Source: Micromonospora sp. C28SCA-DRY-2 (GTDB taxonomy: Bacteria > Actinomycetota > Actinomycetes > Mycobacteriales > Micromonosporaceae). Taken from it: a stretch of 64,000 bases of DNA. The stretch is from contig NZ_JAUMKD010000005.1 of the NCBI RefSeq assembly GCF_030519475.1, positions 372,001 to 436,000 on the forward strand, written 5' to 3'. The notes beneath the pieces were generated by a model. The model saw only the letters and a list, made by a program, of their open reading frames with translations. It searched no databases and had not been told where the DNA came from. A program made the translations under genes and the position numbers. Positions 45,943 through 53,933 of the stretch are shown here, one piece after another. Position 1 is the first letter of the stretch; each line of letters starts with the position of its first letter.

Positions 45943-47142
45943 ATGACGTTCAGCACGCTCGCGGGCACCCGCGCGCCGGTCCGGGTCTGGACCGACCCGT
46001 ACGGCATCGAGCCGCAGGCCGCGCGGCAGCTGCGCAACATCGGCGCGCTCCCCTGGGTGGAGGGCGTCGCGGTCATGCCGGACGTGCACTTCGGCAAGGG
46101 CGCCACCGTCGGTTCGGTGATCGCGATGCGGCAGGCGGTCTCGCCGGCCGCGGTCGGCGTGGACATCGGCTGCGGGATGTCCGCGGTGCGTACCTCGCTC
46201 ACCGCGGCCGACCTGCCCGACGACCTGGCCGGGCTGCGTTCGGCGATCGAGGCGGCGATCCCGGTCGGCTTCGCCCAGCGGGACACCGCCGTCGACCCGC
46301 GCCGGGTGCGCGGCCTGGAGCAGGCCGGCTGGGACGCGTTCTGGCGCGGCTTCGCCGACCTCGACAAGCGGGTCGCCCAGCTGGAGACCCGGGCCCAGCG
46401 GCAGCTGGGCACGCTCGGCGGCGGCAACCACTTCATCGAGGTCTGCCTGGAGCAGGGTGGCGCCGACGACGGCCGGGTCTGGCTGATGCTGCACTCCGGG
46501 TCCCGCAACATCGGCAAGGAACTGGCCGAGCGGCACATCGGGGTGGCCCGCCGGCTCCCGCACAACGCCGACCTGCCCGACCGGGACCTCGCGGTCTTCC
46601 TCGCCGGCACGCCGGAGATGGCGGCCTACCGGCGGGACCTGTTCTGGGCGCAGGAGTACGCGCGGCGCAACCGGGCCGTGATGCTCGCCCTGCTCTGCCA
46701 GGTGGTCCGCGACCGGTTCCCGCAGGTCGGCTACGACGAGCCGATCTCCTGCCACCACAACTACGTGGCGGAGGAGAGCTACGGCGGGGTGGACGTGCTG
46801 GTGACCCGCAAGGGCGCGATCCGGGCCGGTCGGGGGGACCTGGGCATCATCCCGGGGTCGATGGGCACCGGGTCGTACATCGTTCGCGGCAAGGGGAACC
46901 CGGACGCGTACTGCTCGGCCTCGCACGGGGCCGGGCGGCGGATGTCCCGGGCGCAGGCCAAGCGGACGTTCAGCACGGCCGACCTGGCGGCGCAGACCGC
47001 GGGGGTGGAGTGCCGCAAGGACGCCGGGGTGGTCGACGAGATCCCCGGCGCGTACAAGGACATCACCGAGGTGATGGCCCAGCAGGAGGACCTGGTCGAG
47101 GTGGTGGCGCACCTCAAGCAGGTGGTCTGCGTGAAGGGATGA
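45943..47142 (+). CDS. rtcB: RtcB RNA ligase
   Basis: 399 residues from an ATG with GAGGAG upstream. All RtcB motifs are present: VGVDIGCGM (Cys77), GGGNHFIEV (His163), LHSGSRNIG (His184), SCHHNYV (His271/272), GSMGTGSYIV and the guanylylated His328 in SASHGAGRRMSR. The enzyme joins 2',3'-cyclic-phosphate or 3'-phosphate ends to 5'-OH ends with GTP and manganese, the ends left by anticodon nucleases and MazF-type toxins. There is no archease gene. It lies 58 bases after tRNA-Ala and 43 before tRNA-Arg, inside a co-directional tRNA cluster, which argues that its substrates are those tRNAs or the host tRNAs they mirror. Confidence 0.95.
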   Translation: MTFSTLAGTRAPVRVWTDPYGIEPQAARQLRNIGALPWVEGVAVMPDVHFGKGATVGSVIAMRQAVSPAAVGVDIGCGMSAVRTSLTAADLPDDLAGLRSAIEAAIPVGFAQRDTAVDPRRVRGLEQAGWDAFWRGFADLDKRVAQLETRAQRQLGTLGGGNHFIEVCLEQGGADDGRVWLMLHSGSRNIGKELAERHIGVARRLPHNADLPDRDLAVFLAGTPEMAAYRRDLFWAQEYARRNRAVMLALLCQVVRDRFPQVGYDEPISCHHNYVAEESYGGVDVLVTRKGAIRAGRGDLGIIPGSMGTGSYIVRGKGNPDAYCSASHGAGRRMSRAQAKRTFSTADLAAQTAGVECRKDAGVVDEIPGAYKDITEVMAQQEDLVEVVAHLKQVVCVKG

Positions 47143-47149
47143 CCGCAGG

Positions 47150-47178
47150 CCGGCGCCCCGGGGGGTTGGGGGCGCCGG
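47150..47178 (+). other. Spacer hairpin between rtcB and tRNA-Arg
   Basis: CCGGCGCCCC pairs with GGGGCGCCGG, 10 base pairs with a 9-base G-rich loop, 7 bases after the rtcB stop. Confidence 0.7.
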
Positions 47179-47185
47179 TCCGCAC

Positions 47186-47258
47186 GCCCCGGTGGCGCAA
47201 CGGAGAGCGCGCCGGTCTACGAATCCGGAGGGTCCAGGTTCGAATCCTGGCCGGGGCA
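47186..47258 (+). tRNA. tRNA-Arg (anticodon ACG)
   Basis: 73 bases. Acceptor GCCCCGG pairs with CCGGGGC, discriminator A. D-stem GCGC/GCGC with loop AACGGAGA, U8 and A14 present. The anticodon loop CTACGAA gives ACG (read as inosine after editing by TadA). The last anticodon-stem pair is T-T, leaving four firm pairs. T-arm CCAGG-TTCGAAT-CCTGG. Confidence 0.85.
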
Positions 47259-47267
47259 CGTCGTACG

Positions 47268-47293
47268 CCGCCCGGCGCGAGCGCGCCGGGCGG
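47268..47293 (+). terminator. 12-bp hairpin ending the tRNA-rtcB unit
   Basis: CCGCCCGGCGCG and its complement pair perfectly around AG, 9 bases after tRNA-Arg and before the convergent gene's stop at 47318. No T-run. Confidence 0.7.
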
Positions 47294-47317
47294 CCCGTGG
47301 GGGCTGGTAAGGCGCGC

Positions 47318-48592
47318 TCACCCCCGGGAAGGTAGACGCTCGTACTGGTCCAGGGTGAGCGTGTGGAGATGAGCCAGGGTCGTTGGCTGCCGCCTCGTCT
47401 CGGTGATGAGAAATGCGATGTCGTCCCGGTACGCGACGGCCTGCTGGAGCTGCCGACCCTTGGGGTCAAGGCCCGGCTGGACGAATGCCTTCGCGGAGTT
47501 GACTCCAGGCACCTCAGCAGTTCGGGCCAAGCCGACAGTGGCGGCGGCTTCGTTGCTGTAGGCGCTGAAGAACTCCGCTGCCGCCTGGTCAGACTCGAAC
47601 TGCAGCAGGGCCACGGTCACCGTGGTGCCGTCGGGATAGGCCCAGCCGGCGGTCAGTTGACGCCGGGCTGTCAGCACCTGGAGCGCACTCATCGACGGTG
47701 CGGAGGGTTGGTGGGCGTGCTGCAGGTGCAGTTGCGCGTTCGTGCTGGGGGGTAATGGATCGGGGGTCGCTGATGCAGGAGCAGCGATGACGAGATCACC
47801 GAGGTCCATGTCGTGCTGACGAGACGGAGTCGGCCGATTGAACGCCAACCACACCGCGGCGACCGATAGCAGCGTCACCGTCACCACTGCGCTGGTGGCG
47901 ATGGCGAGAGGGCCAGGACGACGCCACCACGACACCTGAACTGGTCGCTCTGACCATCCGCGTCCCGCCTCTGCCGGCACCGGTGGATCCTGGGAAGCCA
48001 CAAGCAGATCCGGCCGCTCCGGGGAGGGGCCAGCCGATGGTAGCGGTGGCGGGCCGGACTGCGACGCGGTGCTGGCGGACTCGGCGCTGCCTGGAGCGGG
48101 GATTTGGAGGACCGTCGCCGCGGCACCGAGCAGCAGAGTCCCGAACACGGCGAGCCATGCGCCGCTAGCCAGCCGCGCTTGCGGATGGGCGTTGCCATAG
48201 CCGTAGAGATCCAGTGCGGACTGCGCCGAATCGAAGGTCAGGAACATCAGGGCGCCGACCACCACCACGGCGATGGGGTGTAGGCGTCGACGCCATTCGG
48301 GCCTGGCCCACCGAACCGCGAGCAGGGTCACGAGCAGTGCCCATCCGGAGTACAGCGAGACACGATCGTTGGCCAGGTCGGAAAGGGTGTACGTCTGCTC
48401 CAAGGCGCCGGCTCCCGGTGAGAGTACGCCGATGACCTCGCGGACGCTGACCCAGGGACGGTACTGGGCGGCGGCCAGCAGCACCAGCCCGAGAGAAGCC
48501 ACGACAAGCACCGCCCAGCGCCGGCCGTTGCCCCTGGTCTCAGGGCGCCTGTCGGCCACGGCACGCGAATCGACATTCACGCGGGGGATCAT
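47318..48592 (-). CDS. Hypothetical membrane protein with an extracytoplasmic domain
   Basis: 424 residues. Hydrophobic segments lie near residues 27-43 (AVLVVASLGLVLLAAAQ), 80-92, 106-118 and 140-155, then a Ser/Pro-rich cytoplasmic stretch, one more helix near 235-255 and a C-terminal domain of about 170 residues with AYPDGTTVTVALLQFESDQAAAEFF, FVQPGLDPKGRQLQQAV and RDDIAFLI. That tail resembles a sensor-like or lipoprotein-like fold but is not recognised. Codon use is less GC-biased than the neighbours, hinting at recent acquisition. It converges on the tRNA-rtcB unit. Confidence 0.6.
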   Translation of the reverse strand: MIPRVNVDSRAVADRRPETRGNGRRWAVLVVASLGLVLLAAAQYRPWVSVREVIGVLSPGAGALEQTYTLSDLANDRVSLYSGWALLVTLLAVRWARPEWRRRLHPIAVVVVGALMFLTFDSAQSALDLYGYGNAHPQARLASGAWLAVFGTLLLGAAATVLQIPAPGSAESASTASQSGPPPLPSAGPSPERPDLLVASQDPPVPAEAGRGWSERPVQVSWWRRPGPLAIATSAVVTVTLLSVAAVWLAFNRPTPSRQHDMDLGDLVIAAPASATPDPLPPSTNAQLHLQHAHQPSAPSMSALQVLTARRQLTAGWAYPDGTTVTVALLQFESDQAAAEFFSAYSNEAAATVGLARTAEVPGVNSAKAFVQPGLDPKGRQLQQAVAYRDDIAFLITETRRQPTTLAHLHTLTLDQYERLPSRG

Positions 48593-48685
48593 GGCAGCGC
48601 CGATCTTGGCCGTCCACCCCGGTTGGCCGCCGCGACGGTCGAGACCTCATCGGTCCGTCGTGGCGCGTGCGACGCCGGGAGGCGG

Positions 48686-49612
48686 TCAGCGGCCGGTGGC
48701 GGCGAGCGTCACCGGCACCGCGACCACCTTGGTACGGCTGCCGTCCGCGGGGGACACCTCGTACACCTCGACGGTGCCGACCTGTTCCCGGGCCAGCCGG
48801 TAGCGGACGCCGACCCGGTAGTCACCGCGGCAGCCGGTGCCGCAGGTGGCGGTCGTGAAGGTGGTCGCCAGTTCCCGACCGGCGGCGTCGAGGATCCGGA
48901 CGCTGACGGTCGCCTCGAACACGTCGGCGGTGCCGGTGACGGTGACCGGGGAGGTGACCCGCTGGCCGACGACGGGGCCGGTCACCACGATCGCCGGGAG
49001 CAGGTCGGCGTAGGTGGCGCGGTCGACCGGGTCGCCGGTGCCGAACCGGACCCGCCGCACGCTGGGGAACTGGGTGAGGGTGTAGACGACCTGGGCCTCG
49101 CGCAGTCGCCGGGTCGCCGCCGCCCCGGCCGGCAGCGGGGGGAGGGTGGCGACGCCGTCGGCGATCCGGGTGACCTCGACGCCGGCCGGCAGCAGGGTGC
49201 TCATGCCGGTGGCGGCCTCCGCCGTGGTCGGCCCGGCGGCGAGTTCGGTCAGCGCCAGCCGGGAGGTGGCCAGGGTGGCCGGCCTGGTGCGCCGGGTCGG
49301 GGTGATCCGCCCGTCGCGGACGTACCACAGCTCCATGGTGAGGTTCTGCGGGCGGGGGGTGGCGCCGGTGCTCGGGGATGCGGTGCGGGTCGCCGGCGTG
49401 GCCGGCGGCGAGCCGGTGTCCGCCGGGGTGGGTGGCGGGGTCGGGCCGGTGGGCGCGGTGCTGGCCGGCGACGCCGCGGTGGGCGCCGGGCCGAGCGAGC
49501 CGCCGCGCGGGTCGGCGCAGCCGGCGAGCAGGCACAGGACGACCGCCAGCGCGGCGCCGCTGCTGGCCAGCGGGGCGCGGCCGGCCGGGTGCCGGGCGGC
49601 GGGGCGGGTCAT
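48686..49612 (-). CDS. Lipoprotein with GerMN and Gmad2 domains
   Basis: 308 residues. A lipobox (CLLAGC) and Pro/Thr-rich linker are followed by a GerMN (sporulation/spore germination) domain at about 90-200 (LTMELWYVRDGRITPTRR, RLALTELAAGPTTAEAATG, STLLPAG) and a Gmad2 Ig-like domain (VVTGPVVGQRVTSPVTVTGT, FEATVSVRILDAAG). Its ATG overlaps the histidine kinase stop, so it is the third gene of an operon. This order parallels MtrA-MtrB-LpqB and the Cse system, where the lipoprotein modulates the kinase. Confidence 0.87.
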   Translation of the reverse strand: MTRPAARHPAGRAPLASSGAALAVVLCLLAGCADPRGGSLGPAPTAASPASTAPTGPTPPPTPADTGSPPATPATRTASPSTGATPRPQNLTMELWYVRDGRITPTRRTRPATLATSRLALTELAAGPTTAEAATGMSTLLPAGVEVTRIADGVATLPPLPAGAAATRRLREAQVVYTLTQFPSVRRVRFGTGDPVDRATYADLLPAIVVTGPVVGQRVTSPVTVTGTADVFEATVSVRILDAAGRELATTFTTATCGTGCRGDYRVGVRYRLAREQVGTVEVYEVSPADGSRTKVVAVPVTLAATGR

Positions 49613-51078
49613 CGGGCACCTCCGGGCTGTGCTGCCGGACGGGCGCTGGCGTCGGCGGGATCGGGGGGCGGGTCAGAAAGCCCGGTCCCGCCCCCACCGA
49701 CCGGCCCGGTGGCGGGCAGTTCCAGCCGGAACCGGGTGCCGCGGCCGGGTTCGCTGTGTACGGACAGCCGGCCGCCGAGCAGCCGGGCGTTCTCCCGGGC
49801 GATGGCCAGCCCGAGTCCGCTGCCCCGGCCGGCGCGCGCCGGGTCGACCTTGTAGAACCGGTCGAAGAGCCGCGGCAGGTGCTCGGCGGGGATGCCCGGC
49901 CCCTGGTCGGTGACCTCGAACTCGACGAGCGGCCCGGCTCGGCGGACGGCGGCCCGGATCTCGCCGCCGCCGTGTTCGACCGCGTTGGCGATCAGGTTGG
50001 CCAGCACCCGTTCCAGCCGCCGCGGGTCGGTGCACAGCTCGACCGGCTCGGCGGCGACGCTGACCCGGTCCCGCCAGCCGCGCGCGGAGACGATGGCGTC
50101 GAGCAGGGCGGGCGGGTCGACCGGGCGGACGGAGACCGGCTCCTGGCCGGCGTCGAGCCGGGAGATCTCCATCAGGTCCTCCACCAGTCGGCGCAGCCGG
50201 ACCACGTCGGTGACCAGCAGTTCGGCCGCGCGCCGGGCGTCGCCGGGCAGCTGGTCCAGGTGGTCGCGCAGCAGCGAGGCCGCGGCCACCAGGGCGGTGA
50301 CCGGGGTACGCAGTTCGTGCGCGACGTCGGCGGTGAACCGCCGCTCCCGCGCCTGGGCGCGGGACAGCGCCTCGATCTTCGACTCCAGCGCCTCGGCCAT
50401 CTCGTTGAACGAGGCGGCCCAGGCGCTGAACTCGTCGCGGCCGCGGACGGGCAGCCGGGTGGCGAGCAGCCCTTCGGTGATGGCGCGGGCGGCCCGGCTG
50501 GCCCGGCCCACCGGTTCCAGGGTCCGGCGGGCCAGACTGTGCCCGACCCCGGCGGCGAGCAGCACCACCAGCACCCAGCCGGCCAGCAGCGCGGTGCGGA
50601 GCTGGTCGAGGTCGGCGACGACCGCGTCCTCGACGGTGACCACGTACAGCTCGGCGGTCGAGCCGGGGATCCGGCCGCCGACCACCAGCAGCCGGGGGCG
50701 GGCGTCGGGCGCGGAGCGTTCGTAGCCGAGCTGGCCGGCCGCCACGGTGGCCCGCAGCTGCGCGCCGAGCGCCGGCGCGTACACCGGGTTGGACGGCTGC
50801 GGTTCGCCGGCCACCAGCACCACGTGCCGGCCGCTGTTCTCGAAGCTGGCCAGCAGGTCGGCGCGGCGCTGGTCGGTCAGCGGCAGGAACTGCCCGGCGA
50901 GCACCAGCTGGTAGCGGGCGTCGGCGGCGGCCTGGTGCAGCGAGCCGTCCAGGCGGGCCTGCCGCAGCAGCAGGTACGAGCCGCCCGCGAGCACTCCGGC
51001 GGAGACCCCGGCGACCAGCACGAACGCGATCATGAGGCGGCGGCGCAGGCGGCCCGGTGCGACGGCGTCGGTGGCCAT
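49609..51078 (-). CDS. OmpR-type sensor histidine kinase
   Basis: 489 residues; ATG after GAGGAGG. Two membrane helices (about 15-38 and 165-185) flank an outer domain of about 125 residues. Then HAMP, HisKA with FTADVAHELRTPVTALVAAA (phosphorylated His), N-box LANLIANAVEHG, G1 VTDQGPGIPAEH, F-box LFDRFYKVD and G2 GSGLGLAIARE. It lies 14 bases after the response-regulator stop and shares an ATGA overlap with the lipoprotein gene. Confidence 0.93.
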   Translation of the reverse strand: MATDAVAPGRLRRRLMIAFVLVAGVSAGVLAGGSYLLLRQARLDGSLHQAAADARYQLVLAGQFLPLTDQRRADLLASFENSGRHVVLVAGEPQPSNPVYAPALGAQLRATVAAGQLGYERSAPDARPRLLVVGGRIPGSTAELYVVTVEDAVVADLDQLRTALLAGWVLVVLLAAGVGHSLARRTLEPVGRASRAARAITEGLLATRLPVRGRDEFSAWAASFNEMAEALESKIEALSRAQARERRFTADVAHELRTPVTALVAAASLLRDHLDQLPGDARRAAELLVTDVVRLRRLVEDLMEISRLDAGQEPVSVRPVDPPALLDAIVSARGWRDRVSVAAEPVELCTDPRRLERVLANLIANAVEHGGGEIRAAVRRAGPLVEFEVTDQGPGIPAEHLPRLFDRFYKVDPARAGRGSGLGLAIARENARLLGGRLSVHSEPGRGTRFRLELPATGPVGGGGTGLSDPPPDPADASARPAAQPGGAR

Positions 51079-51092
51079 CAGCGCCTCCTCTC

Positions 51093-51776
51093 TCACGCCG
51101 TGGACAGCTTGTAGCCGGCGCCGCGGACGGTGCGGACCAGCCGCGGGTGGGCCGGATCGTCCTCGACCTTGGCCCGCAGCCGTTGCACCGCCACGTCGAC
51201 CAGCCGGCTGTCGCCGAGGTAGCTGTGGTTCCACACCCGCTCCAGCAGCAGCTCGCGGGTGAAGACCTGCCCCGGCCGGCGGGCCAGCTCCAGCAGCAGC
51301 CGGAACTCGGTGGCGGTCAGCGGCAGGTCCCGGCCGCCCTTGCGGGCGACGAAACTGGCCGGGTCGATCTCCAGCCCGCCGACGGTGAACACCTCCGGGG
51401 CCACCGGCGCGGTGGCCCGGCGCAGCACCGACCGGACCCGCGCCACCAGCTCCGGCAGGTCGAACGGCTTGCGCAGGTAGTCGTCGGCGCCGGACTCCAG
51501 GCCCACCACCACGTCGATGGTGTCGGTGCGGGCCGTCAGCATCAGGACGGGCACCTGGCTGGTGCGGCGGATCTCCCGGCACACCTCGAAGCCGTCCAGA
51601 CCGGGCAGCATGACGTCGAGCACGATCAGGTCGACCGGCCGGGCCCGCCACGCCGCGAGCGCCTCGCGGCCGTCGACGGCGGTGCTGACCCGGAATCCGG
51701 CACGGCGCAGCCCCAGGGCGGTGACCTCCCGGATGGAGGCGTCGTCCTCGACCACCAGCACGTGGCCCTCCATCAT
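51093..51776 (-). CDS. OmpR-type response regulator
   Basis: 227 residues. The receiver has LVVEDDASIREV (acidic pair), VDLIVLDVMLPGLDGFEV (phospho-Asp), LTARTD (Thr/Ala) and YLRKPFDLPEL (Lys). The winged helix has LPLTATEFRLLLELARRPGQVF, RELLLERVW and VDVAVQRLRAKVEDDPAHPRLVRTVRGAGYKL. First gene of the RR-kinase-lipoprotein operon. Close in style to CseB and MtrA; without a search these cannot be told apart. Confidence 0.93.
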   Translation of the reverse strand: MMEGHVLVVEDDASIREVTALGLRRAGFRVSTAVDGREALAAWRARPVDLIVLDVMLPGLDGFEVCREIRRTSQVPVLMLTARTDTIDVVVGLESGADDYLRKPFDLPELVARVRSVLRRATAPVAPEVFTVGGLEIDPASFVARKGGRDLPLTATEFRLLLELARRPGQVFTRELLLERVWNHSYLGDSRLVDVAVQRLRAKVEDDPAHPRLVRTVRGAGYKLSTA

Positions 51777-51826
51777 CCGAGACTAGTCCCGCCGCGACCC
51801 GGCGCCGACCTGCCGCAACGGACGAT

Positions 51827-51858
51827 GTGGAGGGCCCGGGCGACGCCGGGCCCTCCAC
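51827..51858 (-). terminator. Perfect GC hairpin after the AMIN-like gene
   Basis: GTGGAGGGCCCGG and its 13-base complement enclose GCGACG. On the minus strand it follows the AMIN-like stop by 12 bases; it is also 50 bases upstream of the response-regulator start. Confidence 0.75.
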
Positions 51859-51870
51859 CGTGCGGCTCGC

Positions 51871-52452
51871 TCACTGCTGCCACTGGTGGGCGACGTCGAG
51901 CACGATCCGGCTGTGCGTGCCGGGGCCGCTGAGCACGAACACCCGGAACGGCAGCCGGGCCCGCACCCCGACGGCGAACGTGGTGTAGCCCTCGAAGCTG
52001 CCCCCGAAGACCACGTCCCGCAGGGTCCGGTAGCGCAGCACGTTGGCCGCGTGCTCGCCGACTCGGTACGGCACGGTGGCCACGTGCTCGTCGTCGTACG
52101 CCGGCGCCTGGAGCGAGACCCGCAGCAGCTCGTCCCCGGCGGTGTACGGCGACAGCGGCAGCCCCTCGCCCTCGGTCCAGGTCTCGCCGTAGGTGACCGT
52201 GTAGCCGGTCACCGCCCCGGCGAACTCGAACACCACCCGGTCGTAGCAGTCGTGCCGGCCGGTGCGTACCTCGACCAGCGGGGCGGTGCTCAGCGTGCCG
52301 GCCGACTTCGCCCCGCTGCCCCAGGTGATCCCGCAGTACGGCGACCCGGTCGCCGCGGCGGTGGTGGTGGTCGCCGCGGTGCCGGTGCCCGCGCCGGCGA
52401 CCAGCCCGCCGAGCACGACCACCAGCGCCGTGAGCGCGCTCCTGATCCTCAT
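51871..52452 (-). CDS. Secreted AMIN-like domain protein
   Basis: 193 residues from an ATG after GGAGGGG. The signal peptide covers residues 1-27 (MRIRSALTALVVVLGGLVAG). The mature part has TGRHDCYDRVVFEFAG, GYTVTYGETWTEGEG, YRTLRDVVFGGSFEGYTTFAVGV and FRVFVLSG, the pattern of the actinomycete AMIN-like family. AMIN domains often bind peptidoglycan or outer polymers; the partner here is unknown. Confidence 0.82.
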   Translation of the reverse strand: MRIRSALTALVVVLGGLVAGAGTGTAATTTTAAATGSPYCGITWGSGAKSAGTLSTAPLVEVRTGRHDCYDRVVFEFAGAVTGYTVTYGETWTEGEGLPLSPYTAGDELLRVSLQAPAYDDEHVATVPYRVGEHAANVLRYRTLRDVVFGGSFEGYTTFAVGVRARLPFRVFVLSGPGTHSRIVLDVAHQWQQ

Positions 52453-52587
52453 CGTCTTCCCCTCCGGGTCGTTCCCGTTCGGGCCACCCCGGTCGGCATC
52501 GTCGCCGGTGGCCTCGGCGTCCACCGTCGGCCCGGTCCGCCACAGCGACTTCGCCGTGGCGTAACGCCCGGGTAACAGGTGCCGTGG

Positions 52588-53862
52588 TCAGGCGTCCGGA
52601 TCGGATTCCGGCGGCCGGCGCAGCGTGCGCAACGGCGAGCAGTAGACCGGCAGCCAGGTCAGGCCGTTGGCGACGGCGCCGACGACCAGCGAGGTGCGCA
52701 CGTCGGCGTACTGGCCGAGCAGGCCGGCGGCGACCGCGCCGACGGTGAGCGCCCCGGTGAGCAGGAACCGGAAGGTGGCGTTCATCCGCCCGAGCAGCGG
52801 GTCCGGGGTGCTGCCCTGGCGCAGGCTCACCCCGATCACGTTGCCCACCCCGGTGCGCCAGGCCAGGGCCGTCCACCCGACGCCGGCCAGCCAGAGCAGC
52901 GCCCCGTCGTCGATCAGCGCGACCAGCCCGCCGAGCGGCGCGACGAGCACGCCGGGCAGCCACAGCGCGCGGCCGTGACCGATCCGCTCGGCCAGCGGCC
53001 GGGCGGTGAGCGCGCCGAGCAGCGCACCGACCCCGCCGAGGCCGAGGAACAGGCCGAGGGCGGCGGGGCCCAGGTTCAGCTCGCGCAGGAACACCACCGG
53101 GAGCATCGTGGTGGTCAGCTGCATGGTGAGGTTGATGCCGGCGGTGGAGACGGCGAGCGGGCGCAGCAGCGGGTTGCCGAACACGTGCCGGACACCCGCG
53201 CCGAGCTGCCGGCCGAACCCGCCGGCCGACTGCCGGGACGGCTCGCGGGGCGGGCCGGCCGGGATCCGTCGCAGGATGACCGCGGAGAGCGCGAAGGCGA
53301 CCGCGTCCGCCACGATCGCCACCGGCGCGGTGAGCGCCTGCACGGCCAGCCCGCCGAGCCCTCGTCCGGCGATCTGCAGGGTGGCACTGGTGCCCGCCAG
53401 CAGGGAGTTCGCCGCGACCAGGCGGTCCCGGCCGACCAGCTCCGGCAGGTAGCTCTGCGCCGCGATGTCGGCGAAGACCGTGCCGACGCCGGTCAGCAGC
53501 ACCACCAGGTAGAGCTGCTCGATGCTCAGCCAGCCGGCCCACCAGGCCAGCGGCACGGAACCCACCAGCGCGGCCCGGGTCAGGTTCGCGGTGACCAGCA
53601 CCGTGCGCCGGGGTAGCCGGTCGACCCAGACGCCGGCCGGCAGGCCGATCAGCAGGAACGCGGCGGTGCTCAGCGCGCCGAGCAGCCCCACCTGGCCGGG
53701 GGTGGCGGCCAGCAGGGCGACGGCGAGCACCGGTACGGCCAACTGGCCGACCTGGAAGCCGAGGTCGTGGACGAGCGCGCCGGCGTAGAGCAGCCGGAAC
53801 GGGCGGGGCCAGCGGCCGGTCCCGTGGCGGCCGGCGGGCGGGGCGGCAGGAGCGGTGAGCAT
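52588..53862 (-). CDS. MFS transporter (drug-efflux type)
   Basis: 424 residues with about twelve membrane helices. FRLLYAGALVHDLGFQVGQLAVP opens the first helix; AGVWVDRLPRRTVL is the MFS motif A loop; the second half repeats the pattern (ARPLAERIGHGRALWLPG). MFS_3-like exporters of this size pump drugs or siderophores. It is divergent from an ArsR-like regulator across a perfect inverted repeat, so efflux is probably repressed until an inducer appears. ATG chosen three codons after a GTG. Confidence 0.9.
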   Translation of the reverse strand: MLTAPAAPPAGRHGTGRWPRPFRLLYAGALVHDLGFQVGQLAVPVLAVALLAATPGQVGLLGALSTAAFLLIGLPAGVWVDRLPRRTVLVTANLTRAALVGSVPLAWWAGWLSIEQLYLVVLLTGVGTVFADIAAQSYLPELVGRDRLVAANSLLAGTSATLQIAGRGLGGLAVQALTAPVAIVADAVAFALSAVILRRIPAGPPREPSRQSAGGFGRQLGAGVRHVFGNPLLRPLAVSTAGINLTMQLTTTMLPVVFLRELNLGPAALGLFLGLGGVGALLGALTARPLAERIGHGRALWLPGVLVAPLGGLVALIDDGALLWLAGVGWTALAWRTGVGNVIGVSLRQGSTPDPLLGRMNATFRFLLTGALTVGAVAAGLLGQYADVRTSLVVGAVANGLTWLPVYCSPLRTLRRPPESDPDA

Positions 53863-53900
53863 GCCGACCACCGTGCCGAGGCCTCGCGCCGCGGGCGATA

Positions 53901-53920
53901 GATTTGGTCACCGCCAAATC
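53901..53920. promoter_or_regulatory. Perfect inverted repeat, operator between MFS pump and regulator
   Basis: GATTTGG and CCAAATC are separated by 6 bases. It lies 38 bases from the pump start and 13 from the regulator start. It is AT-rich against a GC-rich background, a strong sign of a protein-binding site. Confidence 0.7.
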
Positions 53921-53933
53921 CACGGAGGCGCCG

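Noticed and set aside
45507..47258. The tRNA cluster as an integration site of a mobile element
   Set aside because: No integrase gene and no duplicated tRNA 3' end were found nearby.
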